From positions 5,084,001-5,148,000 of the forward strand of contig NZ_CP139972.1 of assembly GCF_034424315.1 (NCBI RefSeq): a stretch of DNA of 64,000 nucleotides. Direction: 5' to 3'. Made by a program: the position numbers and the translations under genes. Positions 33,752 to 42,057 of the stretch are shown here, piece after piece. This DNA comes from Chitinophaga sancti (GTDB lineage: Bacteria > Bacteroidota > Bacteroidia > Chitinophagales > Chitinophagaceae). The notes beneath the pieces were generated by a model. It did not search any database. It was not told the origin of the DNA and saw only the letters and a list, made by a program, of their open reading frames with translations. Positions within the stretch are counted from its first letter, which is position 1. Each line of letters starts with the position of its first letter.

Positions 33752-34651
33752 TCAAATAGCCAGTTTCCCGGTCTCTTTGAATTCAGAAGGCGTTTGACCG
33801 GTATATTTCTTGAAAAAGCGACTAAAATAATGGGGATCTTCAAAACCTAGCCTGTAAGCAATCTCTTTTGCTGACAGGTCAGTATTATATAAATAACGCT
33901 GTGCCTCCAGGATCACCCGGTTGCGGATATGCTCACCTGCCGTAATACCTGATTGTTGCTTGCTGATCTCATTCAGCAATACCGGCTTCACATGCATGAG
34001 GCCTGCATAATCCGATACATTCTTCAGCGTAGTATATTTCTCTTCGATGAGGTTCTTAAATTGTAAAAATAAGGAGCTGTTATGCGATGCATGCTGATCA
34101 GGGGTCGCGATCATACTGCTGCCCTTGATACGGGAGGCCAGTACCAGGAAATAGCGCAGCAATCCGTGCAAAGCCGTATCAAAACCCGGCTCCTGGTCCT
34201 TCACTTCCTTTTTCATTAGTTGTACCAGCATCTCAAAATCCCTTTCCTGCTCAGGTTGCAGGGTGATTACGGTACTGAACTGATTATTGAAAAAGAGGGA
34301 GGAATTAATACCCATCAGCGAAGCTGCCTGGTCTTTCAGGCACATAAATGCATCCTGAAACGCGATCATATAGCCTTCCACTTTTTCGCTGAAGGTCATC
34401 GTATGTACCTGGCCCGGAGCCAGGAAATACAGTGTATTCTGATTCACTTCGTATGTCACTGCATCAATAGTCGGCTCCATATGTCCTTTCTTGATCCAGT
34501 AAATTGTATAAAAATCGTGACGATGAGGTTTTCCATTGGTGGCAAAAAAGCTCTCCTTCAGCTCACACAGACTGGAGGCAACAAAATTGTTGTCGGCCTG
34601 CGCATACGCCGGTAAAGAGACGATTTCGATATGTTCCTTTTTGTCACTCAT
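33752..34651 (-). CDS. AraC family transcriptional regulator (cupin + HTH)
   Basis: This 299-residue regulator has an N-terminal cupin-like sensing domain (about 20-165: KPHRHDFYTIYWIKKGHMEP, QNTLYFLAPGQVHTM) and a C-terminal AraC double HTH (about 190-295). The latter has LNEISKQQSGITAGEHIRNR, LSAKEIAYRLGFEDPHYFSR and FFKKYTGQTPSEFKE. Such proteins sense a small ligand and activate nearby genes. Its ATG overlaps the scpA stop by four bases (ATGA), so it is translationally linked to the chromosome segregation gene. The regulated genes are not obvious from context. Confidence 0.94.
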   Translation of the reverse strand: MSDKKEHIEIVSLPAYAQADNNFVASSLCELKESFFATNGKPHRHDFYTIYWIKKGHMEPTIDAVTYEVNQNTLYFLAPGQVHTMTFSEKVEGYMIAFQDAFMCLKDQAASLMGINSSLFFNNQFSTVITLQPEQERDFEMLVQLMKKEVKDQEPGFDTALHGLLRYFLVLASRIKGSSMIATPDQHASHNSSLFLQFKNLIEEKYTTLKNVSDYAGLMHVKPVLLNEISKQQSGITAGEHIRNRVILEAQRYLYNTDLSAKEIAYRLGFEDPHYFSRFFKKYTGQTPSEFKETGKLAI

Positions 34652-35436
34652 TCCATATCCAGTGTTCCCGCTACTTCCAGTTCACGGTCTTCAGGTTCTA
34701 TAAAGTCGATTATAAAATTGTTCCGGCCTTCGCCTACCATAATGGTCATATACTTCATCTGCACCAGTTCCAGCATGCCCAGGAAGAGGAAGATGGCGTG
34801 CACCCTGTCCTGACAATGATCGAAGATCTTTTCGAATGCCAGGGTTTTCTCTCTCGAAGCCAGTTCTATCATGTAATGACGGGAACCCTCCATGGTGTAG
34901 TCATATTTATATACAACGTGCTGCGGTTTATTATCCCGCTGCTTCACCCTTTGCATCACTTTTTCGAAGGTCTGAGTGAGCTTGAAAAGGGTAAGCGTCT
35001 GTATTTCAGTACCCTCGCTGGTGATTTCACCGATAGAAGACAACTCTTTGGCAATATTCCCTCTCTTGATCATCAGCATCCTGTCTGCTTCTTTCTCTGC
35101 CAGCTCGGCTGCCGCCTGCTTGAAGCGTTTATACTCCAGGATCTTATCGATCAGCTCCTGGCGGGGATCTATCTCCACCCCCTGCTCATCCAGTTCTTTG
35201 CGGGGCAGCAGCATCTTGGCCTTGATACGCATCAGGGTAGATACGAACAGGATAAATTCGCTGGCCAGCTCAATGTTGAGTGATTCCAGGTGATGAATAT
35301 AGTTCAGAAAGTCGTTGGTGATAGTCGTAATGGGGATATTGTAGATGTCCAGTTCGTCCCGCTCTATAAAGAAGAGCAGCAGGTCAAAAGGTCCCTCGAA
35401 CTGGGGGAGTTTTATCTTATATGAGTTGTCGGCCAT
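34648..35436 (-). CDS. scpA: Segregation and condensation protein A
   Basis: This 262-residue kleisin is the ScpA subunit of the SMC-ScpAB condensin. It opens with YKIKLPQFEGPFDLLLFFIE, the strongly conserved start, and continues with LASEFILFVSTLMRIKAKML. The C-terminal winged-helix region has FLGMLELVQMKYMTIMV and IDFIE. ATG at 35436 is preferred; the longer frame starts at 35481 without conserved residues. A TATTTTTG box (35490-35483 on the minus strand) lies about 47 bp upstream, at the end of the DUF3078 gene. No scpB gene is adjacent in this window. Confidence 0.96.
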   Translation of the reverse strand: MADNSYKIKLPQFEGPFDLLLFFIERDELDIYNIPITTITNDFLNYIHHLESLNIELASEFILFVSTLMRIKAKMLLPRKELDEQGVEIDPRQELIDKILEYKRFKQAAAELAEKEADRMLMIKRGNIAKELSSIGEITSEGTEIQTLTLFKLTQTFEKVMQRVKQRDNKPQHVVYKYDYTMEGSRHYMIELASREKTLAFEKIFDHCQDRVHAIFLFLGMLELVQMKYMTIMVGEGRNNFIIDFIEPEDRELEVAGTLDME

Positions 35437-35505
35437 AATATTATGATCCCTTCGCCAGGCGAATTCCGGTGAAGGGATCATTCAAAAATAGGAAAAAATT
35501 CCCGC

Positions 35506-36447
35506 TTAAAACTTCGCGGTAAATCCGACCCCTATCACTTCTTTGATCTGTAACCTGGGGCCTGCTACACCTGTTTTAGGATTTACGAAGGACTTCACAT
35601 CATCATCGTAGATCATATCGAAGGAGATCACTGCAGAGATATATTTATTCACTGCCAGGTTGAGTGAATTAGTCATATAAAGGTCCAGGTTCTGCGGATT
35701 GATCCTGTAATTGGAGTAGAGGTCTAACCTGCCCTTGTACACGATACCTTTTGCCAGGGTCAGCACAGTATTGACCGTCAGGTAAGCACCAAACTCAGCT
35801 TTCACATGCTTGCCTGTATCCACACCAAATGCTGCCTGGGATGCCAGGTGGTCGTCCATAACAAATACATAACGACCTGTAACAGGTGAGAAGAAGATGG
35901 AAAACTGGCCCGTTGGCTTATAGTCCATACCCGGAGAAAGAACAAGGTAGGCAGGGGAGAAAAATCTGGATGCCAGTGTTCTGCTCGTGTCCGTATACAG
36001 GAAACCATCTGAGAACTGTGTACGAAGATCGACTAAACCCGACAGGTAAAAGTTCTTACCAATGTCATAACCATATTTGGAAGTAATGGAGATGAGGTCA
36101 TCGCTTTTGCGGCCTCCCAGGCTGGTGGTATTTACATACCCGTAAGCCAGGTTCAGCACGTTATCCCAGCTATGTTTTCCCTTCTTGTAAAAGGCAAATG
36201 CATTAAAGGTAGAAGCCACGGAGAAAGAGAATTTATCACCACTCGCTGCCCAGTTAGTCAGGGTACCCTGGTTTATGTTCAGGTTGAAAATGCCCCCCCT
36301 TTTCCATATTTTTTTTGTCGTATCGCTGGCATCTTTCTTAATTTTCCCACTCGCTTCTTCGCGGGAGGTTTTCATCCAGTCTGTCTGTGCATGCAACAGC
36401 CCAAAGGCACATACCATTAAAGTGGCCGTCAAAAACGATCTTCTCAT
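35506..36447 (-). CDS. DUF3078 outer-membrane-type protein
   Basis: This 313-residue protein has a signal peptide (SFLTATLMVCAFGLLHAQ) and a beta-rich mature part of the DUF3078 family found in Bacteroidota. Characteristic segments are GGIFNLNINQGTLTNWAASG near residue 55, YGYVNTTSLGGRKSDDLISI and FFSPAYLVLSPGMDYKPTGQ, with a final strand KEVIGVGFTAKF. It is probably an outer-membrane barrel with no assigned transport function. ATG at 36447 is chosen over the earlier one at 36483 because it gives the signal peptide. Its promoter overlaps the mscL terminator. Confidence 0.9.
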   Translation of the reverse strand: MRRSFLTATLMVCAFGLLHAQTDWMKTSREEASGKIKKDASDTTKKIWKRGGIFNLNINQGTLTNWAASGDKFSFSVASTFNAFAFYKKGKHSWDNVLNLAYGYVNTTSLGGRKSDDLISITSKYGYDIGKNFYLSGLVDLRTQFSDGFLYTDTSRTLASRFFSPAYLVLSPGMDYKPTGQFSIFFSPVTGRYVFVMDDHLASQAAFGVDTGKHVKAEFGAYLTVNTVLTLAKGIVYKGRLDLYSNYRINPQNLDLYMTNSLNLAVNKYISAVISFDMIYDDDVKSFVNPKTGVAGPRLQIKEVIGVGFTAKF

Positions 36448-36535
36448 TCTATTTTGTGGTTTAAATGCGGGGTCAGCATACATTGAGACCTGTACTGTAG
36501 CTTACGAACCGCCTTGAATAATTATTCCTGAACTG

Positions 36536-36566
36536 CAAAAGTAAAAAACTCTATAAAAAGCTACAA
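36536..36566 (-). promoter_or_regulatory. Promoter of the DUF3078 gene, overlapping a terminator
   Basis: On the minus strand TACTTTTG (36543-36536) is preceded after 20 bp by TTG (36566-36564). The TTG lies inside the stem of the mscL terminator (36552-36602), so one short sequence ends one gene and starts the next. Confidence 0.6.
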
Positions 36567-36602
36567 GGGGTTGCCATCGGCAACCCCTTGTAGCTTTTTA
36601 TA
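36552..36602. terminator. Perfect 24-bp terminator hairpin after mscL
   Basis: The arms 36552-36575 and 36579-36602 are fully complementary over 24 bp with an ATC loop. It lies 8 bp after the mscL stop on the minus strand. The A/T-rich ends permit use in both directions. Confidence 0.92.
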
Positions 36603-36609
36603 CCAGTAC

Positions 36610-37050
36610 TTATCTTTTTTTCAGTTCGTCTCTGATTTCCATCAGCAACTTCTCTTGTGGGCTAGGTTCGGGAGGAGTAGCAGGTGCTGCAGGGGCTTCT
36701 TCTTTTTTCCGGGTGAGGGCGTTGATCCCTTTTACCAGCAGGAAGATGCAGAAAGCAATGATGATAAATTCGATTATTGACTGAATGAAGAGACCATAAG
36801 ATAATACAGGGGCTCCTGCTTCTTTTGCCTTGGCAAGGGATTCAAAACTACTTCCCTTACTATCATTGAGCAGGAAATACTTTTCCTTGAAATCTACCTT
36901 ACCGGTCAGAATACCAAGAATCGGCATAAAGATGTTATCTACGAGTGCCGATACAATCTTACCGAATGCAGCACCAATGATCACACCGACCGCAAGATCA
37001 ACCACATTCCCTTTGGTGGCAAAATCTCTGAACTCTTTGAAAAAACCCAT
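36610..37050 (-). CDS. mscL: Large-conductance mechanosensitive channel
   Basis: This 146-residue channel protein opens under membrane tension and releases solutes during osmotic downshock. It starts [20 protein letters not shown] and continues with [18 protein letters not shown], the conserved first helix and gate. A periplasmic loop and the second helix ([20 protein letters not shown]) follow, then the C-terminal bundle (ETKK-like: [16 protein letters not shown]). ATG at 37050 is the family start, and the extra ten codons from 37080 are unlikely to be translated. The charged linker [17 protein letters not shown] is longer than in E. coli, as is usual for the phylum. Confidence 0.97.
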   Translation of the reverse strand: MGFFKEFRDFATKGNVVDLAVGVIIGAAFGKIVSALVDNIFMPILGILTGKVDFKEKYFLLNDSKGSSFESLAKAKEAGAPVLSYGLFIQSIIEFIIIAFCIFLLVKGINALTRKKEEAPAAPATPPEPSPQEKLLMEIRDELKKR

Positions 37051-37159
37051 ATAACAAACTTTTTTAGGTGACACGAACAAATTGCAGGTCCAAGATAATA
37101 CAATGATTTATATGAATGACTTAGCCAGACTCCTGTGCTGAGCTAATAGTGAAATGCAT

Positions 37160-37906
37160 TTAATCTTTTAACTCCGGGTACTTCATCTTCAATCCCAGCA
37201 GTGTATCCTTCAACGTTTTCGCCACTACGTATTCCTTATACCAGTTATCATCTGCCGGTACAATTATCCACGGCACTTCATTGCAATGCTCAAATATATC
37301 TTCATATGCTTTCCTGTACTTCTTCCAGAACTTCGCTTCTATCAGATCTCCCTTATTGTACTTCCACATTTTTTTGGGATTGGTAGTCCGCTCCTGCAGG
37401 CGCTCTGCCTGCTCCTCAGCCGATATATGCAGATAGAATTTCAGGATCGTCGTATTCCCATGCGCGGTCAGTAATCTCTCAAAATCATTGATTGCACTCA
37501 TACGTTTCATAATCACTTTATCATTCACCCATTTATGCACCCGTTGCACCAATACCTCCTCATAATGAGAACGATTGAATACCATAATCATGCCTTTGGG
37601 TGGTGCATGCTGATGTACCCGCCATAAAAAATCATGATCCTGTTCCTGCTCAGTAGGCACCTTAAAAGCCTTTACATTTACTCCTTCCGGGTTCATTGTA
37701 CTCATTACTGAACGGATAGCACCATCTTTTCCGCTGGCATCCATTCCCTGCAGCACAATGAGGATGGCATGTTTATGTTCAGCATAGAGCAGGTTCTGTA
37801 ACTCATCCAGCTCTGCTCTTATCTGCTCGGTAAGGGCCTTGGTCTTGTCTTTGTCCAGTTTTTTGGGAGCTGTGGTATTAATATCTGCTAACTTAATCTT
37901 ACTCAT
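37160..37906 (-). CDS. Polyphosphate kinase 2 family protein
   Basis: This 248-residue kinase transfers phosphate between polyphosphate and nucleotides. The P-loop is GMDASGKDG (54-62). Further family motifs are NPEGVNVKAFKVPTEQE, DFLWRVHQHAPPKGMI, FNRSHYEEVLVQRVH and the lid segment AERLQERTTNPKKMWKYN. The single PPK2 domain and RSHYE motif fit the one-domain PPK2 group that phosphorylates NMP or NDP from polyphosphate. Which nucleotide it prefers cannot be judged here. It is monocistronic, reads away from the EamA gene, and would help regenerate nucleotides. Confidence 0.94.
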   Translation of the reverse strand: MSKIKLADINTTAPKKLDKDKTKALTEQIRAELDELQNLLYAEHKHAILIVLQGMDASGKDGAIRSVMSTMNPEGVNVKAFKVPTEQEQDHDFLWRVHQHAPPKGMIMVFNRSHYEEVLVQRVHKWVNDKVIMKRMSAINDFERLLTAHGNTTILKFYLHISAEEQAERLQERTTNPKKMWKYNKGDLIEAKFWKKYRKAYEDIFEHCNEVPWIIVPADDNWYKEYVVAKTLKDTLLGLKMKYPELKD

Positions 37907-38099
37907 CTGCGTAGCATTTCTACTTAGTGTAACAAAATATAAACCGAAGTGTTTGAGATTCCAAATGGAATTTCATGCGGCGCTTGCCCAGGGCAAAACA
38001 GGGGGATCGGGAAGCGGCCGGCAGCCCGCTAAATTAAATTCAAAATGACACTCTTTTTTTTTCGCGATCTTTGTCATGCCATTCTAAAAAATAAAAAAC

Positions 38100-38963
38100 G
38101 TGAGCCAACGAACATTAAACTGGGGGATCTTCCTCCTTTTATCCCTGACCTGGGGTAGCTCCTTCATTCTCATGAAATTGGGTATGGAGCGACTTTCGCC
38201 CTGGCAGGTAGCCAGCCTCCGCATGCTATGCGCAGGCATTTCCTTATCGCCTTTCTTTTTCCGTTTTATCCACAAGATACCGGTAAAGAAACTCCCCCTG
38301 ATCTTCCTCTCTGGTCTATTAGGTAATTTCTTCCCCGCCTTTCTCTTCTGCATCGCGGAGATGCAGGTAGACAGTGGGCTGGCTGGTATCCTGAACGGGT
38401 TCACCCCGCTCATGACCTTAGTAACAGGGGCCCTGCTATTCAATAATGCGATCATCAAACGGCAGTTACTGGGCATTAGCGCAGGGCTGATCGGGGTGGT
38501 GTTATTATTTGCCTCCCAGGGAATCAGCACGAGTTATTGGTACTACGGTCTGTGGATCCTTGTAGCCACCGTTTGCTATGGTACGAATATCAACCTGGTA
38601 CGCAGGCATCTGAAGGATTACTCATCAGTACAGGTAAGCGCTATTTCTTTGGGATTCTGTGGCATACTGGCTTTGCCGGTTTTGCTGTATACGAATTTCT
38701 TTGCATTACTCAGTGGTCCGGCCATTCCATGGACCTCTATCAGCGCCGCAGCTACACTGGGTATACTGGGTAGCGGGATTGCCACTGTATTGTTTTATTT
38801 CCTGATCAGCAAAACAGGAGCTATGTTCGCCAGTATGGTGACTTATGTATTGCCTATTGTGGCGCTGGGCTGGGGCTTCCTGGCAGGGGAGCACATTACG
38901 CTTTTACAGATCCTGAGCCTGGGCATCATCCTTGGTGGGGTATATCTTGTAAATAGAAAGTAG
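38100..38963 (+). CDS. EamA/DMT-family transporter
   Basis: This 287-residue membrane protein has about ten hydrophobic helices in two EamA repeats. The first repeat begins LNWGIFLLLSLTWGSSFILM and the second LWILVATVCYGTNINLVRRH. The TWGSSF motif is characteristic of the drug/metabolite transporter superfamily. Members export amino acids, nucleosides or other metabolites; the substrate here is unknown. The start is GTG at 38100, with no in-frame ATG near the conserved beginning. A bidirectional terminator after it separates it from frr. Confidence 0.92.
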   Translation: MSQRTLNWGIFLLLSLTWGSSFILMKLGMERLSPWQVASLRMLCAGISLSPFFFRFIHKIPVKKLPLIFLSGLLGNFFPAFLFCIAEMQVDSGLAGILNGFTPLMTLVTGALLFNNAIIKRQLLGISAGLIGVVLLFASQGISTSYWYYGLWILVATVCYGTNINLVRRHLKDYSSVQVSAISLGFCGILALPVLLYTNFFALLSGPAIPWTSISAAATLGILGSGIATVLFYFLISKTGAMFASMVTYVLPIVALGWGFLAGEHITLLQILSLGIILGGVYLVNRK

Positions 38964-39021
38964 TAAAAAGCTTATGAAAAGGGGCATCCTTTAACGGAAA
39001 TGAAAACCCGTTTTCAGATAA

Positions 39022-39057
39022 AAAAAGCGGGTGTTTCTAATGAAACACCCGCTTTTT
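39022..39057. terminator. Bidirectional terminator between EamA gene and frr
   Basis: A perfect 16-bp stem (39022-39037 with 39042-39057, TAAT loop) is flanked by A and T runs and lies between two convergent genes. Confidence 0.92.
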
Positions 39058-39076
39058 AATATCGTCTGACAACCTG

Positions 39077-39640
39077 TTAGATCGCCATAATTTCTTTCTC
39101 TTTCTGTACACAATGCTTGTCAACCAGCTCAATAAACTTATTGGTCAGCGCCTGTACTTCAGCTTCTGCATCTTTCGCAGTATCCTCACTCAGACCATCT
39201 TTCTGCAATTTCTTAATAGCTTCGATCGCATCACGACGGATACTCCTGATAGACACTTTGCCTTGCTCACCTTCACCAGCAGCTCTTTTTACAAATTCTT
39301 TTCTTCTTTCTTCAGTCAGTGGTGGCAGGAACATCCTGATGATGATACCATCGTTCTGAGGGTTAATACCGATATTGGAAGCAATGATAGCTCTTTCAAT
39401 CGGCTGAAGCATATTTTTTTCCCATGGCTGAATGGTCAGGGTACGCGCGTCGGCCACATTGATATTGGCTACCTGGGAGAGCGGAGTAAGAGAACCATAG
39501 TAATCTACGGAAATTCCATCCAGAATTGCCGGAGTTGCTTTTCCAGCTCTGATTCTGGACAATTCCAGCTCAAGGTGAGCGATCGCCTTTTGCATGGATT
39601 CGCTGGCATCGTCCATGATTAAGTTTAGATCATCTTGCAT
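39077..39640 (-). CDS. frr: Ribosome recycling factor
   Basis: This 187-residue protein releases ribosomes from mRNA after termination together with EF-G. The family is unmistakable: MQKAIAHLELELSRIRAGKA, the hinge and beta domain with DYYGSLTPLSQVANINVADA, and RKEFVKRAAGEGEQGKVSIR near the C-terminus. ATG at 39640 is the family start; an earlier in-frame ATG at 39667 adds nine non-conserved residues. It is followed by a terminator and preceded 159 bp upstream by the WecA/MraY-like gene. No pyrH gene is adjacent. Confidence 0.98.
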   Translation of the reverse strand: MQDDLNLIMDDASESMQKAIAHLELELSRIRAGKATPAILDGISVDYYGSLTPLSQVANINVADARTLTIQPWEKNMLQPIERAIIASNIGINPQNDGIIIRMFLPPLTEERRKEFVKRAAGEGEQGKVSIRSIRRDAIEAIKKLQKDGLSEDTAKDAEAEVQALTNKFIELVDKHCVQKEKEIMAI

Positions 39641-39798
39641 AGCAAACAAATAATTAAGTGCGTGCAAACCTACAGGAATTATCTGAGATTTTGAAGCGGG
39701 GATATAATAGAAATAGAATATAAGAAAGCAGGGTGGACAATTGAAGGCTTTTCATGGCCATTCAAACGGAAAAGTGAGACCTGTAAAACGAATGAGGA

Positions 39799-40947
39799 CT
39801 ATTTATCCTGTAAAACTCCTTTCGGATTGACCCTGATTGGCGATTTTGGCATTACCTCTACCACTGCCTTTACTTCGTTGACAGTAGCCAGGCTCACCTT
39901 GTGCAACATGTTCTCTTTTCTCTTTTTGAGTTGGTATAACACACCTGTAAGGATCAAAGCAGAGCCGATCATACTACCCAGTAACCAGCCAGTACCAATA
40001 TGTTGGAAATAAAATGCGAAAACAATATAAGCAGCATTCACCCCTACACATACCAGGGTGGTCTGGCGGTGGTTGAGATTCAGTGCCAGCAGGTAGTGAT
40101 GCAGGTGGTTACGGTCAGCCGCAAACGGAGAACGACCGTGCAGCATACGTATTGCAAATACCCTCATAGTATCGAACAATGGCAGTATTAATATAGCGAT
40201 TGCAACCGCAGGTACAGACTCCACAGGGAGTTTACCTGCAGGATTACCAGCCACTTCGATGAACTTAATAGTCAGAATTGCATTCACCAAACCTACCATC
40301 AAAGAGCCGGTATCGCCCATGAAGATCCTGGCCGGAGAAATATTGTAAATCAGGAAAGCAGCTAAACCGCCTGCCATGGAGAAACCTAATACCGCATATA
40401 CCAGTTGACCGGTATAGAGGAAATAAGTACCGAGCACGCCGGATACCAGCATGCCTACACTACCTGCCAGGCCATCGACACCATCAATCAGGTTGAAAGC
40501 ATTGATCACCACCAGGAATGTAAAGTAGGTGAGCAGCAGGCTAAAGTGAGGAGGCAAAGTATTGAACCCCATGAAACCATACATGCTGCTGATCTGTAAA
40601 TTACTGAGATAAATTACTGCAAAAGAAGCCATTAACTGGCCAATGAGTTTTTTCAGTGGTGTAAGTCCGACAATGTCGTCTTTCATTCCCACCATAAAAA
40701 TTACAAAGAACGCAGCCACCATATATTGAAATGGAGAATCTGCCAACGCTGGCACACAAACCGCAGTTGCAACAATGAATCCTGAAAAAAACGCTATTCC
40801 CCCTAAAGTTGGGATTCGCGACTTATGAGATTTCCGTTCGTCCGGTTCGTCATATAAATGCTTCAGTTCTGCTACCCGGATTAACACGGGGATGGCAAAG
40901 TAGGTTATAACGAAACTTAGGACAGTAGCAATTAAAACATTCTCCAT
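39799..40947 (-). CDS. MraY/WecA-like undecaprenyl-phosphate glycosylphosphotransferase
   Basis: This 382-residue polytopic membrane enzyme transfers a UDP-activated amino-sugar phosphate to undecaprenyl phosphate. It has about eleven hydrophobic helices and the family's catalytic motifs: KHLYDEPDERKSHKSRIPTL near residue 30, FMVGMKDDIVGLTPLKKLIG with the Asp-Asp pair, NAFNLIDGVDGLAGS, IFMGDTGSLMVGL, and the histidine-rich FAADRNHLHHYLLALNL. The HLHH pattern and lack of MraY-specific context favour a WecA-like role in surface polysaccharide rather than peptidoglycan. A TATCTTTG box (40978-40971 on the minus strand) lies about 24 bp upstream of the ATG. Confidence 0.92.
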   Translation of the reverse strand: MENVLIATVLSFVITYFAIPVLIRVAELKHLYDEPDERKSHKSRIPTLGGIAFFSGFIVATAVCVPALADSPFQYMVAAFFVIFMVGMKDDIVGLTPLKKLIGQLMASFAVIYLSNLQISSMYGFMGFNTLPPHFSLLLTYFTFLVVINAFNLIDGVDGLAGSVGMLVSGVLGTYFLYTGQLVYAVLGFSMAGGLAAFLIYNISPARIFMGDTGSLMVGLVNAILTIKFIEVAGNPAGKLPVESVPAVAIAILILPLFDTMRVFAIRMLHGRSPFAADRNHLHHYLLALNLNHRQTTLVCVGVNAAYIVFAFYFQHIGTGWLLGSMIGSALILTGVLYQLKKRKENMLHKVSLATVNEVKAVVEVMPKSPIRVNPKGVLQDK

Positions 40948-41125
40948 TTGGGAGGGACTTGATCTATTTACAAAGATATTAATTTCAAGTAAATGTGTAT
41001 CACCTTAATCTGAAAATAATAGAGATTGAGAGATACAAAAGGTAAAATCACGGAATTAGGCAAGATTATGTGCAATTGTATTTAAATTCTATTATTTTCG
41101 CCTGATCAAAAAATTTGCAAGTATT

Positions 41126-41962
41126 ATGCCACAGTTGAAAGATATAGCTACACAAATCAGAAGGGATATCGTTCGCATGGTGCATGGCTGCCAGAGTGGC
41201 CATCCAGGCGGGTCATTAGGTTGTGCTGATTTCTTCACAGCCCTGTATTTCAAGGTAATGCAGCACAAGCCGCAGCCTTTTGATATGGACGGAGGAGATC
41301 AGGATCTGTTCTTTTTATCCAATGGCCATATTTCGCCGGTATTTTACAGTGCATTGGCCCGTTCGGGTTATTTTGAGGTATCAGAACTGGCTACATTCCG
41401 TCAGCTGAACTCACGTGTACAGGGTCACCCTACTACGCATGAAGGTTTGCCTGGAATTCGTATGGCTTCCGGCTCCCTGGGCCAGGGCCTGAGTGTAGCA
41501 ATCGGTGCTGCACTGACTAAGAAACTAAATAACGATGACCGTATCGTGTTCTCCCTCCATGGTGATGGTGAACTGGAAGAAGGTCAGAACTGGGAAGCAA
41601 TTATGTTTGCGCCTCACCATAAAGTGGATAACCTGATTGCAACTGTAGACTGGAATGGGCAACAGATTGATGGTACCGTGGAAGCAGTGGCAGGCCTGGG
41701 TGACCTGGATGCAAAATTTGCAGCTTTTGGATGGACTGTGTTGCATATGAATGGAAATGATATGGATGATGTGGTGGCAACGCTGGAGAAAGCAGTTGGT
41801 ATGACAGGACAGGGTAAGCCGATTGTGATTTTGATGAAGACGATCATGGGTGCTGGTGTTGATTTTATGGAAGGTCATCATGAGTGGCATGGTATTGCAC
41901 CAAGTGATGAGCAGCTGAAAAACGCTCTGGGGCAATTGCCTGAAACACTGGGAGACTATTAA
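41126..41962 (+). CDS. Transketolase N-terminal (ThDP-binding) subunit
   Basis: This 278-residue protein corresponds to the N-terminal half of a transketolase. It has MVHGCQSGHPGGSLGCADFF, FFLSNGHISPVFYSALAR, IRMASGSLGQGLSVAIGAAL and the ThDP motif region FSLHGDGELEEGQNWEA ending at NLIATVDWNGQQIDG. Transketolase moves two-carbon units in the pentose phosphate pathway. The protein ends about where the first domain of a full transketolase ends, so it must work with a separate C-terminal subunit. That gene usually follows directly, but here a strong terminator and an opposite-strand gene follow. The partner must be elsewhere. Confidence 0.93.
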   Translation: MPQLKDIATQIRRDIVRMVHGCQSGHPGGSLGCADFFTALYFKVMQHKPQPFDMDGGDQDLFFLSNGHISPVFYSALARSGYFEVSELATFRQLNSRVQGHPTTHEGLPGIRMASGSLGQGLSVAIGAALTKKLNNDDRIVFSLHGDGELEEGQNWEAIMFAPHHKVDNLIATVDWNGQQIDGTVEAVAGLGDLDAKFAAFGWTVLHMNGNDMDDVVATLEKAVGMTGQGKPIVILMKTIMGAGVDFMEGHHEWHGIAPSDEQLKNALGQLPETLGDY

Positions 41963-41976
41963 TCTTATTAAATAGC

Positions 41977-42019
41977 AAAAAAAATCGGGCAGTCACTTCG
42001 TGACTGCCCGATTTTTTTT
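41977..42019. terminator. Perfect 20-bp bidirectional terminator
   Basis: Arms 41977-41996 and 42000-42019 are fully complementary with a TTC loop. It lies 14 bp after the transketolase-half stop and ahead of the converging permease gene. Confidence 0.92.
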
Positions 42020-42057
42020 GAAGAGCTTTTAATGCAACCTGTTGCTGCAGAACGAAG

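Noticed and set aside
34504..35283. 259-codon plus-strand frame across araC and scpA
   Set aside because: It overlaps two well supported genes on the other strand and has no domain of its own.
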